Assembly (NCBI GenBank): GCA_041394145.1
Contig: JAWKIW010000001.1
Span: 372,001-436,000, forward strand
DNA length: 64,000 bases
From: JAWKIW01 sp041394145
GTDB lineage: Bacteria > Actinomycetota > Acidimicrobiia > Acidimicrobiales > Acidimicrobilacustridaceae
Direction of reading: 5' to 3'
Below, piece by piece: positions 8,062-16,956 of the stretch (positions within the stretch are counted from its first letter, which is position 1; every line of letters begins with the position of its first letter). A program made the translations under genes and the position numbers. Under the pieces are notes generated by a model that saw nothing but the letters and a program-made list of their open reading frames with translations, searched no databases and was not told the DNA's origin.

Positions 8062-8697
8062 ATGCCCAACCCCCGCAAGCTCTCCCACCGCCAGCTGCAG
8101 ATCCTCAACTTCATCGAGCAGCAGACCAACGAGCGCGGCTATCCGCCGTCGGTGCGCGAGATCGGTCAGGCCGTCGGCCTCACGTCGCCGTCGACCGTGC
8201 ACACGCACCTGCGGACCCTGCAGCGCCTCGGCTTCTTGCGCCGCGATCCCACCAAGCCCCGCGCCATCGAGATGCGCTACGACCCGAACTCGGGTGCCGC
8301 GGTCGACCGGCGCCCGGTCTGCCACGTCCCGCTCGTGGGTGACGTCGCCGCCGGCACCGACGTGCTCGCCCAGGAGAACGTCGAGGAGCTGCTGCCGCTA
8401 CCGGCCGACTTCACCGGCGAGGGCGACCTGTTCATGCTGCGGGTCCGCGGCGACTCGATGATCGACGCGGGCATCCTCGACGGCGACTTCATCGTCGCCC
8501 GGTCGCAGACCACCGCCGACAACGGTGACGTGGTGGTGGCGGGCATCCCCGGGGAAGAGGCGACGGTCAAGACCTACACCCGCAAGGGCTCGACGATCAC
8601 CCTCGTGCCGGCGAACCCTCACCTCGAGCCGATGGTGTACGACGCCGACGAGGTCGCGGTGTTCGGCAAGGTCGTCACGGTGATGCGCAAGCTCTGA
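8062..8697 (+). CDS. lexA: SOS repressor LexA
   Basis: 211 residues. An N-terminal winged helix (LSHRQLQILNFI to GFLRRDP, about residues 7-63) binds SOS boxes. The C-terminal S24 domain carries the autocleavage Ala97-Gly98 (DVAAG), nucleophile Ser132 (RGDSMI) and Lys170 (ATVKTY). The spacing of these residues matches E. coli LexA closely. RecA filaments stimulate the cleavage; recA is at 21160-22199. GAGAGG lies 6 nt before the ATG. Four LexA boxes upstream indicate strong autoregulation. Confidence 0.98.
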   Translation: MPNPRKLSHRQLQILNFIEQQTNERGYPPSVREIGQAVGLTSPSTVHTHLRTLQRLGFLRRDPTKPRAIEMRYDPNSGAAVDRRPVCHVPLVGDVAAGTDVLAQENVEELLPLPADFTGEGDLFMLRVRGDSMIDAGILDGDFIVARSQTTADNGDVVVAGIPGEEATVKTYTRKGSTITLVPANPHLEPMVYDADEVAVFGKVVTVMRKL

Positions 8698-8791
8698 GCC
8701 CCCTCGGCTCCCCGGGTGTCGCGGGCTGGCAGGCTCGGGGGTGCGGCCGGCGACCACCACGGCCGGCGGCGTCGCTCGGCCACCGGGCTGA

Positions 8792-9253
8792 TCACAGCCT
8801 GGCCAGCGCCTCGGCGTAGCGGCCCGCCTCGCGGGGCGTGCCCAGGTCGTCGCTGCCGAACACGTCGACCACGGTGCCGTCGCTGCCGATCAAGAAGGTC
8901 GTCCGGTTGGCGCACCCCAGCGCCTCGTTGAACACGCCGTAGGCCTTGGCGACGGCGCCGTGGGGCCAGAAGTCCGACAGCACCGGGAAGGTGAAGCCCT
9001 CCTGCTCGGTCCAGACCCGCTGGGCGTTGCGGCTGTCGCACGACACGGCGAGGACCTGGACGCCGGCGTCGCTGAACTGGGAGTGGTCGTCGCGCAAGCG
9101 GCACAGCTCGCCCTCGCAGACCCCCGTGAAGGTGAACGGGTAGAAGACGAGCAGCACGGCCTGCTCGCCGCGGAAGCTCGACAGCTTCACGACCTGGTTC
9201 GACGGATCCTTCAGCTCGAAGTCGGGGGCTTCCTGACCGATCTCGATCGCCAT
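8792..9253 (-). CDS. Peroxiredoxin, AhpE/BCP-like
   Basis: 153 residues of thioredoxin fold, starting MAIEIGQEAPDFELKD. The peroxidatic Cys46 lies in YPFTFTGVCEGELC, the PxxxTxxC peroxiredoxin active site. Cys51 might act as a resolving residue. The length and sequence resemble actinobacterial AhpE, which reduces peroxides and peroxynitrite. The ATG at 9253 is chosen over a GTG nine bases upstream, because TGGAGC would otherwise abut the start. A TAGGCT -10 candidate lies farther upstream. It converges with lexA. Confidence 0.9.
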   Translation of the reverse strand: MAIEIGQEAPDFELKDPSNQVVKLSSFRGEQAVLLVFYPFTFTGVCEGELCRLRDDHSQFSDAGVQVLAVSCDSRNAQRVWTEQEGFTFPVLSDFWPHGAVAKAYGVFNEALGCANRTTFLIGSDGTVVDVFGSDDLGTPREAGRYAEALARL

Positions 9254-9451
9254 CGCGTGCACGCTCCAGTCGTCGTGGGGGTGGCGCGACCAGCCGGCCG
9301 TGCCAATCGGCGACGAAGCCTACGAGGCGCGCCGCCGCCACCGCCACCCAGGTCCCGTCCCGTTGCGGTCCTCCGACACCTGGTGACCGAGCGTCGACGC
9401 CGAGCTGCCGACGACGACGGCGGCGCTGCGCGGCGGCGCTGCGACGGATGG

Positions 9452-10519
9452 TCACCCGGCGGTGCGGACGAGATCGTCGAGCGCCCGGTGCACGAGCTCG
9501 AGGGGGGCCCGGTCGAGGTGCTCGGCGGCGGTGTGGGCCACGGTGGCGTCGCCGGGGCCGAAGTTGGCGGCCGGGATCCCGTGCTCGGCGAAGCGGGCGA
9601 CGTCGGTCCATCCCAGCTTCGCCCGGACCTCGAGGCCGTTGCGCGCGATGAGGGCGGCGAGCAGCGGGTGGTCGAGCGACGGCGGTGCGGCACGGGCGAG
9701 ATCCACCAGGGCGACCTCGTCCTGGTGGTCGAGGAAGGGAGCGAGGACCCCGCGCACGTGGGCCTCCGCCTCCTCGGCCGTGCGGTCGGGGGCGAAGCGG
9801 TGGTTGACGGTGAGCTCGACACGGTCGGGCACCACGTTGCCGGCCACGCCCCCCGTGACGTGCACCGCCTGCAGCGCCTCGCGGTACTCGCACCCGTCGA
9901 GCACCGGTCGCCGTCCCTCGTAGGCGTCGAGCGCCGCCAGGAGGGCGCCCACACGGTGGATGGCGTTGCGCCCCATCCAGGGTCGGGCGGTGTGGGCCCG
10001 GGCGCCGCGCAGCACCAGGTGCAGCCGCATCGTCCCCTGGCAGCCGGCCTCGATCGCCGCCGAGGTGGGCTCGCCCAACAGGGCGACGTCACCCACCAGC
10101 AGATCGGGGCGCTCGGTGAACAGCTCGCGCAGGCCGCTCTCGACGGCGGCCACCTCCTCGCGGGCGTAGAAGACGTAGGTCAGGTCGACGGCGGGCTCGG
10201 GCACCGTGCGGGCCAGCTCGAGCATCACCGCCAGCCCGCCCTTCATGTCCGACGAGCCAACCCCCCACAGCCGGTCCCCCTCGATCCCGGCGGTCCCGTT
10301 CCCGTCGGCGGGCACGGTGTCGGTGTGGCCGGCCAGGATCAGTCGGTGGTCACGGCCGAGCCCGGTCCTGGCGACGAGGTTGTCGCCCACCCGGGTGACC
10401 TCGAGCCACGGCAGGGTCCTCAGCTCCGCCTCGAGCCAGTCGACCAGCGCGGCCTCGTGCCAGCTCGGCGACGCGATGTCGACCAGGCGGGCGGTCGCCG
10501 TGAGCAGGTCGGTGGTCAT
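9452..10519 (-). CDS. dapE: Succinyl-diaminopimelate desuccinylase
   Basis: 355 residues, M20 metallopeptidase family. LAGHTDTVPADGN holds the first metal-ligand His and Asp. GSSDMKGGLAVML carries the bridging Asp, AREEVA the catalytic Glu, and LGEPTSAAIEAGCQGTMR the next Glu ligand. GPGDATVAHTAAEHL near the C-terminus holds the last His ligand. It removes succinate to give LL-diaminopimelate for lysine and peptidoglycan. It lies 21 bp downstream of dapD in the same direction, so the two form an operon of the succinylase branch. Confidence 0.95.
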   Translation of the reverse strand: MTTDLLTATARLVDIASPSWHEAALVDWLEAELRTLPWLEVTRVGDNLVARTGLGRDHRLILAGHTDTVPADGNGTAGIEGDRLWGVGSSDMKGGLAVMLELARTVPEPAVDLTYVFYAREEVAAVESGLRELFTERPDLLVGDVALLGEPTSAAIEAGCQGTMRLHLVLRGARAHTARPWMGRNAIHRVGALLAALDAYEGRRPVLDGCEYREALQAVHVTGGVAGNVVPDRVELTVNHRFAPDRTAEEAEAHVRGVLAPFLDHQDEVALVDLARAAPPSLDHPLLAALIARNGLEVRAKLGWTDVARFAEHGIPAANFGPGDATVAHTAAEHLDRAPLELVHRALDDLVRTAG

Positions 10520-10540
10520 CTCGGCTCCACCGCCGGCGCC

Positions 10541-11365
10541 TCAGGTGGTGGCCCCGTGGTCGCGCAGGACCGCGTTGAGCTGGGACTTGTCGTGGCGCTC
10601 GCCCTCGGGCAGGCGCTTGAGCACCAGCACGCACGGCAGGCCGAACTCCCCGCCGGCGAAGGTGCGGGGACGGGTGGCCGACACGGCCACGCACCACGGC
10701 GGTACCTCGCCACGGGAGATCTCCTCGCCCGTCTCGGCGTCGATCACCGGCACGGAGCCGGTGAGCACGCAGCCCGCACCCAGCACCACGCCGTCGCCGA
10801 TGCGGGCGCCCTCGGCGACGATGCAGCGACTGCCGATGAGGCAGTCGTCGCCGACGACCACCGGGCGGGCGTTGGGCGGCTCCAGCACGCCGCCGATGCC
10901 GACGCCACCCGACAGGTGCACGTTCTCCCCGATCTGGGCGCACGACCCCACCGTCGCCCACGTGTCGACCATGGTGTTCGCCCCCACCCGGGCCCCGATG
11001 TTGACGTAGCTCGGCATCATCACCACGCCCCGGTCGAGGAACGAGCCGAAGCGGGCCGAGGCCCCCGGCACGACCCGCACCCCGGACGCCTGGTAGTCGC
11101 TCTTGAGCGGGATCTTGTCGGCGTACTCGAAGGGGCCGAGCTCGATGGTGGCCATCTGGGACTGCTTGAAGTACAGCAGGATCGCCAGCTTCAGCCACTC
11201 GTGGACGATCACCCGGTCGTCGGCACCCACCTCGGCCACGCGGGCCTCGCCGGTGTCGAGGAGGCGCACGGCGTCGTAGACCGCCTGGTTGGCCTCGGCA
11301 TCATCGGGGGCCAGCTCGGCCCGGCGGTCCCAGAGCTCGGTGATGGTCGCCTGCAGGTCAGCCAT
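10541..11365 (-). CDS. dapD: Tetrahydrodipicolinate N-succinyltransferase
   Basis: 274 residues. The left-handed beta-helix hexapeptide region runs from about MMPSYVNIGARVGANTMVDTWATVGS through GVGIGGVLEPPNARPVVVGD to VLGAGCVLTGS. The N-terminus is helical (MADLQATITELWDRRAEL). It transfers succinyl from succinyl-CoA to tetrahydrodipicolinate. The closely fused hexapeptide repeats and the LSGGVGIGGVLEP motif are diagnostic. There is no Shine-Dalgarno sequence, but TAGCCT lies 8 nt before the ATG, suggesting a leaderless dapD-dapE transcript. Confidence 0.96.
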   Translation of the reverse strand: MADLQATITELWDRRAELAPDDAEANQAVYDAVRLLDTGEARVAEVGADDRVIVHEWLKLAILLYFKQSQMATIELGPFEYADKIPLKSDYQASGVRVVPGASARFGSFLDRGVVMMPSYVNIGARVGANTMVDTWATVGSCAQIGENVHLSGGVGIGGVLEPPNARPVVVGDDCLIGSRCIVAEGARIGDGVVLGAGCVLTGSVPVIDAETGEEISRGEVPPWCVAVSATRPRTFAGGEFGLPCVLVLKRLPEGERHDKSQLNAVLRDHGATT

Positions 11366-11373
11366 GGGTCGGC

Positions 11374-11379
11374 AGGCTA
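11374..11379 (-). promoter_or_regulatory. -10 element for leaderless dapD-dapE transcript
   Basis: TAGCCT lies 8 nt upstream of the dapD ATG. The 14 bases TAGCCTGCCG-CCC-ATG differ at one base from the equivalent region before cinA. Confidence 0.5.
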
Positions 11380-11430
11380 CCGGACCCCCCTGCCCCACCC
11401 CGACGACGATCCCGCTCCGGCTCCGGGGCC

Positions 11431-11481
11431 GGCGCCGCTCCGGCCCGGGGGCGGCGCCGCTCCGGCCCGGGGGCGGCGCCG
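11431..11481. repeat. 22-bp GC-rich tandem repeat
   Basis: The unit GGCGCCGCTCCGGCCCGGGG plus GC occurs twice in full (11431-11452, 11453-11474), with the start of a third. It lies just after the end of the leftward membrane protein gene. Its GGCGCC palindromes could fold and help terminate transcription. Confidence 0.65.
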
Positions 11482-11493
11482 GTCGGGCCGGCG

Positions 11494-12216
11494 TCAGCGA
11501 GCGGTCCGGCCGCTCGCGGCCACCGGCTCTCGTCCCGACCGACGGGCGTCGAGCAGGGCGACCGCGTCGGCAGGCCCGGTTGCCGACGCGGCGGCTCGGC
11601 GCGCCCGTCGGCGGGCCCGCCGGGTCAGCACCAGCAGCACCAGCCCCGTGATCAGCGGCACGACGACCAGCGCCACGACGCCCCACGGGGTCGCCAGCCA
11701 CGTCGTGGCGAGGTCGCGACCGAGGGCGATGGTGCCCCGGGTGCGGCTGGCGTACTCGGCGGGGTCGTAGGTGCCGAGCGGCTTGGGGTTGACCCGCACG
11801 CGGTAGGACCCCGGCTCGGTGATGGTGAACCGGGCGATGGCCCGACCCTCGTGACCGAAGGCGTCGCGGTACGCATCCGGGGCGGCCGACTGGCCGGGCT
11901 GGATGAGCTTGTCGACGGTGACCGGTGCGTCGCCGCGCACCGTCACGTCGAGGGCGGGCGGGAAGCTGGGCCGGGACGCGCCCCGGTACTCCTCGAAGAC
12001 CACGAAGGTGCCGGGCTGGCGGAAGTCGATGCGACGATCGGCGTCGAAGACCGAGAAGCGCCGGAAGCCCAGCGGCGACACCGCGCCGACCCACAGCACC
12101 GCGCCGAACACCGCCACGACGAGCAACAGCACGCCCACCCAGGAGCCGGCCCACCACACGGGACGGGAGGTGGACCGGGCCCGCGCCGGAGGGGCGACGA
12201 GGGGCGTCGGGATCAC
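11494..12216 (-). CDS. Membrane protein with extracytoplasmic domain, unknown function
   Basis: 240 residues. A transmembrane helix near residues 22-45 (WAGSWVGVLLLVVAVFGAVL) is followed by an external domain of about 125 residues rich in beta strands (FTITEPGSYRVRVNP). A second helix lies near 175-200, then a basic Arg-rich cytoplasmic tail (RRARRRARRAAAS). The architecture is the same as in the next gene upstream, which also ends its domain with a G-x-Y-x-L/V-x-V motif. The pair may be paralogues. The GTG start has AGGGTG nearby. I do not recognise the family. Confidence 0.75.
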   Translation of the reverse strand: MIPTPLVAPPARARSTSRPVWWAGSWVGVLLLVVAVFGAVLWVGAVSPLGFRRFSVFDADRRIDFRQPGTFVVFEEYRGASRPSFPPALDVTVRGDAPVTVDKLIQPGQSAAPDAYRDAFGHEGRAIARFTITEPGSYRVRVNPKPLGTYDPAEYASRTRGTIALGRDLATTWLATPWGVVALVVVPLITGLVLLVLTRRARRRARRAAASATGPADAVALLDARRSGREPVAASGRTAR

Positions 12217-12452
12217 GGCTCACCCTGCCGGACGGGCCGCGCCCGGCCACGGGCCCGGACCCGGAAGGGCCCACCGTGGGCGGCCGGGCACGCCGGCGAG
12301 ACCCACCTGGGGCCGAGGACCACGCCCGCGTCGATCACCCCGACATTGTGCCGTGGACGAGCCCCAGGTCGCGGGTCGGGCCGCGCCGGCGGCCGGTCGT
12401 CACCGCGCGCTGCACCGGCGGGAGCGCGGCGAGGGCGCGGGTCAGCGCCCGC

Positions 12453-13235
12453 TCAGGAGGGGCGGTTCCACGGGTCGACCGGCGTCGACGGCGGGGACGA
12501 CGGTGGTGGGGTGCCGTAGGGACCGGACGGCGGAGCACCGGAGGGGCCAGACGGCGGGGTGCCGTAGGGACCGGACGGCGGAGCACCGGAGGGACCAGAC
12601 GGCGGGCCGGTCGGGGCGCCGCCGGGCGGTGCACCCCAGCCGCCCCCCGGGCCTCCCGGTCCGCCCGGGCCCGGACCGCCCCAGGCCCCGGGGGGCGGAC
12701 CGAGCAGCGCCCTGCGGGCCCGGGAGCGTCGCACCAGGCCGACGATCATGACGATCAGGCCGACCAGGGCCAGCAGGCCGCCGACCACGAAGGCCAGGCC
12801 GAACCACACGGCGATCTTGGTCGCCAGGGTCGTGAAGGGCGGGCCGGCCACCACCTCGCTGGTGCCGGCCCCGCTCACCGACCCGACCTGCAGCGTGTAG
12901 GCGCCGGGTGTCGAGGCGGTGAAGCTGCCGATGATCTTGAAGCTGGTGCTCGTGGCCTGGCTGCTGTTGGCATCGCATCCGCTCGACGAGACCGTGACGT
13001 CGTCGCCGCTCGGGTTGCGCACCGTCACCGTGGGCGCACCCGACGGCAACGAGCCGCCGCTGGCCAACAGGTAGAGGTCCCGGCAGCCCGCCTCGGGGAC
13101 GTTCACCGTCCCGGACGTGCCCGGCTTCACCCCGGCCTGGAACTGCAGCTCGTCGACGATCACCACCGTCCCGTAGACCGCGAACCCGATGCCGGCGGCG
13201 ATGCCCACGACGAGCATCGCCAACCCGACCCACAC
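12453..13235 (-). CDS. Membrane protein with Gly/Pro-rich repeat tail, unknown function
   Basis: 260 residues from a GTG start. A transmembrane helix at about 1-22 (LAMLVVGIAAGIGFAVYG) is followed by an external domain of about 110 residues with two Cys (GCRDLY, GCDAN), ending in FTASTPGAYTLQVGS. A second helix (about 150-175) precedes a long cytoplasmic Gly/Pro/Ser tail with repeated GAPPSGPYGTPPSGPS units. The start is uncertain: a better in-frame ATG context upstream lies in another frame, so an indel near the 5' end is possible. It is probably a paralogue of the following gene. Function unknown. Confidence 0.7.
   Translation of the reverse strand: MWVGLAMLVVGIAAGIGFAVYGTVVIVDELQFQAGVKPGTSGTVNVPEAGCRDLYLLASGGSLPSGAPTVTVRNPSGDDVTVSSSGCDANSSQATSTSFKIIGSFTASTPGAYTLQVGSVSGAGTSEVVAGPPFTTLATKIAVWFGLAFVVGGLLALVGLIVMIVGLVRRSRARRALLGPPPGAWGGPGPGGPGGPGGGWGAPPGGAPTGPPSGPSGAPPSGPYGTPPSGPSGAPPSGPYGTPPPSSPPSTPVDPWNRPS
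12510..12604. repeat. 48-bp coding tandem repeat
   Basis: Two near-identical units of 48 bp encode the repeated PYGTPPSGPSGAPPSG tail of the membrane protein. The units differ by a single base near 12575-12593. Confidence 0.75.
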
Positions 13236-13441
13236 GCGGCGCTCGACGGCCTCTCTGCGGCACCATCCCCGGCTGCACCATGGGTGCCAGTCTGACCGAC
13301 CGGCCGCTGGCCGCGCCGCACCCGTCGGCGCCGGTCGGCCCGGGGATGCGGACGTGCTCCGGTCGACGGGCGACGAGCCGACGACGGGCGCGGCCGGCCG
13401 GCCGGTCGAGCGCCCGTGCGGCGCGGGCCGGCGGACGCCGC

Positions 13442-14566
13442 TCAGCCGACGCCGAGGCGGCGGGCGACGAGGTCGATGGCCTCATCGCTGCGGACCACGG
13501 CGAGGCGGGCGTGCGCCGCCGCCGCCGGGCCGTAGAACTCCCCCGGGCTCACGAGCGCGCCGGCCTCGACGGCGAGGCGGCGGGCGAGCGTCCAGCCGTC
13601 ACCGTCGGGCGATCGCGGGAAGAGGTAGAAGCCGCCGCCCGGCATCGGCGAGTCGATGCCGACGGCGCCCAGGACCGCCCGGAGGCGCTCGAGGCGGTGC
13701 CGGTACCGGTCACGCTGGACCTCGACGTGGTCGTCGTCGCCCCAGGCCGCCACGGCGGCGGCCTGCACCGGGCCGGGCACCATGAAGCCGGCGTGCTTGC
13801 GGACCTCGGACAGGTAGTGCACGAGGTCGCCGTCGCCGGCGTAGAAGCCGGCCCGGGCCCCGGCCAGGTTGGAGCGCTTCGACAGGGAGTGCACCGCGAC
13901 GAGCCCGTCGGTGCCGTGCTCCAAGATGGTGCGGCGCGGCCCGTCCCAGGTGAACTCGACGTAGCACTCGTCGCTGAACACCGGCACGTCGTGGGCCCGG
14001 CCCCAGGCGGCGACGGCCGCCAGGTCGTCGAGGCTGCCGGCCGGGTTGCCCGGCGTGTTGACCCACAGGCACAGCGCCCGCGCCGCGTCGGCCTCGTCGA
14101 TGGCGCCGAGGTCGAGCCCGAAGCCGCCGGTCACCGGCACCGCCACCGGCCTGGCGCCCGCCAGCCGCGCCCCCATCTCGTAGGAGGGGTAGGCGACCGC
14201 CGGGTACAGCACCGTGTCGCGCGACGGGTCGCGCAGGCGCAGCCAGTGGGGCAGCCCGGCGACGAGCTCCTTGGTGCCGATGCAGGCGGCCACCTGCGAG
14301 GCCGCGACGTCGACGCCGAGGCGACGGGCCATCCAGCCCGCAGCCGCCTCCCGGTAGGCCGGCGAGCCGATCGACGGCGGGTAGCCGCGCTCGGCGCCGG
14401 ATCGGGCCAGGGCGTCGACCACCACCGCCGGCGGCGGGTCGGTCGGGGTGCCCACCGACAGGTCAACGCACCCGCCGGGCAGTCGCTCGGCCTGGAACCG
14501 CAGCTCGGTGAGCCGGTCGTAGGGGTACGGCGGCGGCACGAAGCCACCCACCGGAGCCGTCGTCAC
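13442..14566 (-). CDS. dapC: Succinyldiaminopimelate aminotransferase
   Basis: 374 residues, class I/II aminotransferase fold. VDLSVGTPTDPPP at about 33-45 and GYPPSIGSPAYREA are typical of actinobacterial DapC. LWVNTPGNPAG, FSDECYVEF and VHSLSKRSNLAGARAGF follow; the Lys of SLSKRSN binds pyridoxal phosphate. The C-terminus holds FYLFPRS. It makes N-succinyl-LL-diaminopimelate, the substrate of DapE. Its GTG start overlaps the stop of hflX by four bases (GTGA), so the genes are translationally coupled. Confidence 0.93.
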   Translation of the reverse strand: MTTAPVGGFVPPPYPYDRLTELRFQAERLPGGCVDLSVGTPTDPPPAVVVDALARSGAERGYPPSIGSPAYREAAAGWMARRLGVDVAASQVAACIGTKELVAGLPHWLRLRDPSRDTVLYPAVAYPSYEMGARLAGARPVAVPVTGGFGLDLGAIDEADAARALCLWVNTPGNPAGSLDDLAAVAAWGRAHDVPVFSDECYVEFTWDGPRRTILEHGTDGLVAVHSLSKRSNLAGARAGFYAGDGDLVHYLSEVRKHAGFMVPGPVQAAAVAAWGDDDHVEVQRDRYRHRLERLRAVLGAVGIDSPMPGGGFYLFPRSPDGDGWTLARRLAVEAGALVSPGEFYGPAAAAHARLAVVRSDEAIDLVARRLGVG

Positions 14567-15921
14567 GCCGGTTCCACCACGAAGTCGCGCAGGCGGGTGG
14601 CGGCGGCGTCGTCGAGGCGCGCCCGGATGCGCATCCCGTCGGGGGTGGCCGACTCGACGAGGACCTCACCCTCGCGGTGCACGGCGGCCAGCACGTCGCC
14701 CCGGTCGAAGGGCACGGCCAGCTCCACCACCTCGGTGAGCGCCCGCAGCCGGTCGGCGATGCGGGCCCGCAGCTCGTCGATGCCCTCCCCCGTGCGGGCC
14801 GACACCACGACCGAGCCGGGGTGGCTCCGGGCCAGCCGGGTCGCCGCACCGCCGGCCACATCGCACTTGTTGAACGCCACCAGCTCGGGGACCTGTCCCG
14901 CGCCGATCTCCTCGAGGACGTCGCGCACCGCGGCCATGTGCTCGGTCGGGTCGGGGCCGGCGGCGTCGACCACGTGGACCAGCAGGTCGGCCTCGGCCAC
15001 GAGCTCGAGGGTGGACGTGAAGGCTTCGACCAGCTGGTGGGGCAGCTTGGTGACGAAGCCGACGGTGTCGGTGACGAGCACCGTCTCGCCCCCCGGCAGG
15101 TGCAGGCGCCGGGTGGTGGCGTCGAGCGTGGCGAAGAGGCGGTCCTCGACGAGCACGCCGGCATCGGTGAGCCGGTTGAGCAGGGTCGACTTGCCGGCGT
15201 TGGTGTAGCCGACGATGGCGACGGTGTGCAGCCGGGCCCGCGTGCGCGCCTTGCGCTGGGTGGTGCGGACCCGCTCGATGTCGCGCAGCTCGCGCTCGAG
15301 TCGGTGCAGGCGGCGCTCGATGCGTCGTCGGTCGATCTCGAGCTTGGTCTCACCCGGACCGCGGCGGGCACCGATGCCGCCCTCCTGGCGCGACAGACGC
15401 AGCCCGAGCCCGCGCAGGCGGGGCAGGCGGTAGCGCAGCTGGGCCAGGGCCACCTGGGCCTTGCCCTCGGTGCTGTGGGCGTTCTGGCCGAAGATGTCGA
15501 GGATGACCGCGGTGCGGTCGAGGGCGCTGCGCCCGAGCGCCTTCTCGAGGTTGTACTGCTGCGCCGGGGTCAGCTCGTCGTCGAAGACGACGGTGTCGGC
15601 GTCGACCTGCTCGCACAGCGCCCGCAGCTCGTCCACCTTGCCCGATCCGATGTACGTGGCGGGCTCGGGCGTGCGGCGGTGCTGGACCACCCGGGCGACC
15701 TCGTCGGCACCGGCGGTGTCCACCAGCAGCGCCAGCTCGTCGAGGGAGTGCTGCACCTCCTCCTCGTCGTGGGGCGGCAGCACGACGCCCACGAGCACGA
15801 TGCGCTCCCGGAAGGTGCGCTCGATGAGCCCGCCGGTGGCGCCGCCGAACTCGCCGAAGGCGCCGCGGTGGGACTCGTCGTTGCTCCCCCGCCGGCGGCG
15901 ACGCCCCGCGGACGGGTCCAC
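14563..15921 (-). CDS. hflX: Ribosome-associated GTPase HflX
   Basis: About 452 residues. The N-terminal domain has TYIGSGKVDEL, VFDDELTPAQQYNLEKALG and DRTAVILDIFGQNAHSTEGKAQV, followed by the coiled region RLSRQEGGIGARRGPGETKLE. The G domain has G1 GYTNAGKS, G3 DTVGF and G4 NKCD. HflX splits stalled 70S ribosomes. The start is unclear: the sequence before ESHRGAFGEFGG is low complexity and could begin as far up as about 16067 with a frameshift. The GTG at 15921 is a compromise. It lies downstream of dapF and is coupled to dapC. Confidence 0.92.
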   Translation of the reverse strand: MDPSAGRRRRRGSNDESHRGAFGEFGGATGGLIERTFRERIVLVGVVLPPHDEEEVQHSLDELALLVDTAGADEVARVVQHRRTPEPATYIGSGKVDELRALCEQVDADTVVFDDELTPAQQYNLEKALGRSALDRTAVILDIFGQNAHSTEGKAQVALAQLRYRLPRLRGLGLRLSRQEGGIGARRGPGETKLEIDRRRIERRLHRLERELRDIERVRTTQRKARTRARLHTVAIVGYTNAGKSTLLNRLTDAGVLVEDRLFATLDATTRRLHLPGGETVLVTDTVGFVTKLPHQLVEAFTSTLELVAEADLLVHVVDAAGPDPTEHMAAVRDVLEEIGAGQVPELVAFNKCDVAGGAATRLARSHPGSVVVSARTGEGIDELRARIADRLRALTEVVELAVPFDRGDVLAAVHREGEVLVESATPDGMRIRARLDDAAATRLRDFVVEPA

Positions 15922-16082
15922 GGCGTCGTCGTGGTCGGCCGCGTTCGACCGGCTCGGGACGGCCGTCGGCGTCGACGCTCGCCGCTTCGGCGGGCGCCAC
16001 GGCGAACGGTCCCCGTCGTCGGCGGCGGATCCGGGACGGTCGGCGGCACGTCGGCTCTCGTGCTCAAGCCCGCCGCCGGGGC

Positions 16083-16909
16083 TCAGGGTCGCGCAGCTCG
16101 AGGGCGGGCGACGAGGTGGGCCGGTCCGATCAGGGTGACGTCGTCGCCGAGGACGACCTCGGCCGAGCCACCCGGCATGTCGACGCGGACGCGCTTCACC
16201 GACCAGGCCCCACCCGTGGGCGACGTGGGCGCGGCGCAGGCACCCGTGCCGCAGGCGTTGGTGGCCCCGACCCCGCGCTCCCACACCGCCATGCGCAGCG
16301 TGTCGGGCTCGTCGCCGGGCGCCACGAACTCGACGTTGACCCCTCCGGGGAGCTGTTGCTCGAGCCAGGCGCCCTCGGACTCGAGGTCGATGGCGTCGGG
16401 GTCGTCGACCTGCACGACCAGGTGCGGGTTGCCGACCGAGGCCGTCTCGTAGCGTCCGCCGAACCGCTCGGCGAGCGGGCCCGGGATGTCCGGACCGACC
16501 CCGATCGACCCCATGGTCACGCTGACGACCCCGTCGTGGAAGTCGGCGGTCTCGTGCACCGTCGCCACCCGGAGGCCGGCGTCGGTCTGGATGCGGTACA
16601 CGGACTCGTGCTCGTCGCGGGCGATGGCGAGCGCCTGGGCGAGGCAGCGGATGCCGTTGCCGCTCATCTCGGCCCGGCTGCCGTCGGCGTTGAACAGGTG
16701 CATCACGACGTCGATGTGGGCCGGGTCGTCGGGTTCGGTGCCACCCGACGGCGCGCCGCCGTGGATGAGGCCGTCGGCGCCCAGGCCCCGCGTGCGGTCG
16801 CACAGCCGCGCCGCCAGCGCGCCGTCGATGAGACGCCCGATGCGCCCGCCGTTGGTCTCGTCGAGCACGACCAGGAAGTCGTTGCCCAGCCCGTGGTGTA
16901 GAGGTGCAC
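16083..16909 (-). CDS. dapF: Diaminopimelate epimerase, frameshift near the start
   Basis: About 275 residues. HHGLGNDFLVVLDE is the N-terminal signature, and LFNADGSRAEMSGNGIRCLAQ holds the first catalytic Cys. GNPHLVVQVDD follows, and ERGVGATNACGTGACAA holds the second catalytic Cys. It converts LL- to meso-diaminopimelate. The GTG at 16909 has AAGGA just upstream, but a small indel near 16893 separates it from the frame of HHGLGNDF. As read, the main frame continues without a stop into miaA, which is surely an artefact of indels. Confidence 0.92.
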
Positions 16910-16956
16910 GCCGTCCTTGCCACCGGCTCCTGCCGGCCTCGTGTCGTGCCCAGAGC

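Noticed and set aside
8960..11770. Plus-strand open frame of 936 codons opposite the peroxiredoxin, dapE and dapD genes
   Set aside because: Shadow of well-supported minus-strand genes; Arg/Gly/Val-rich translation without motifs.
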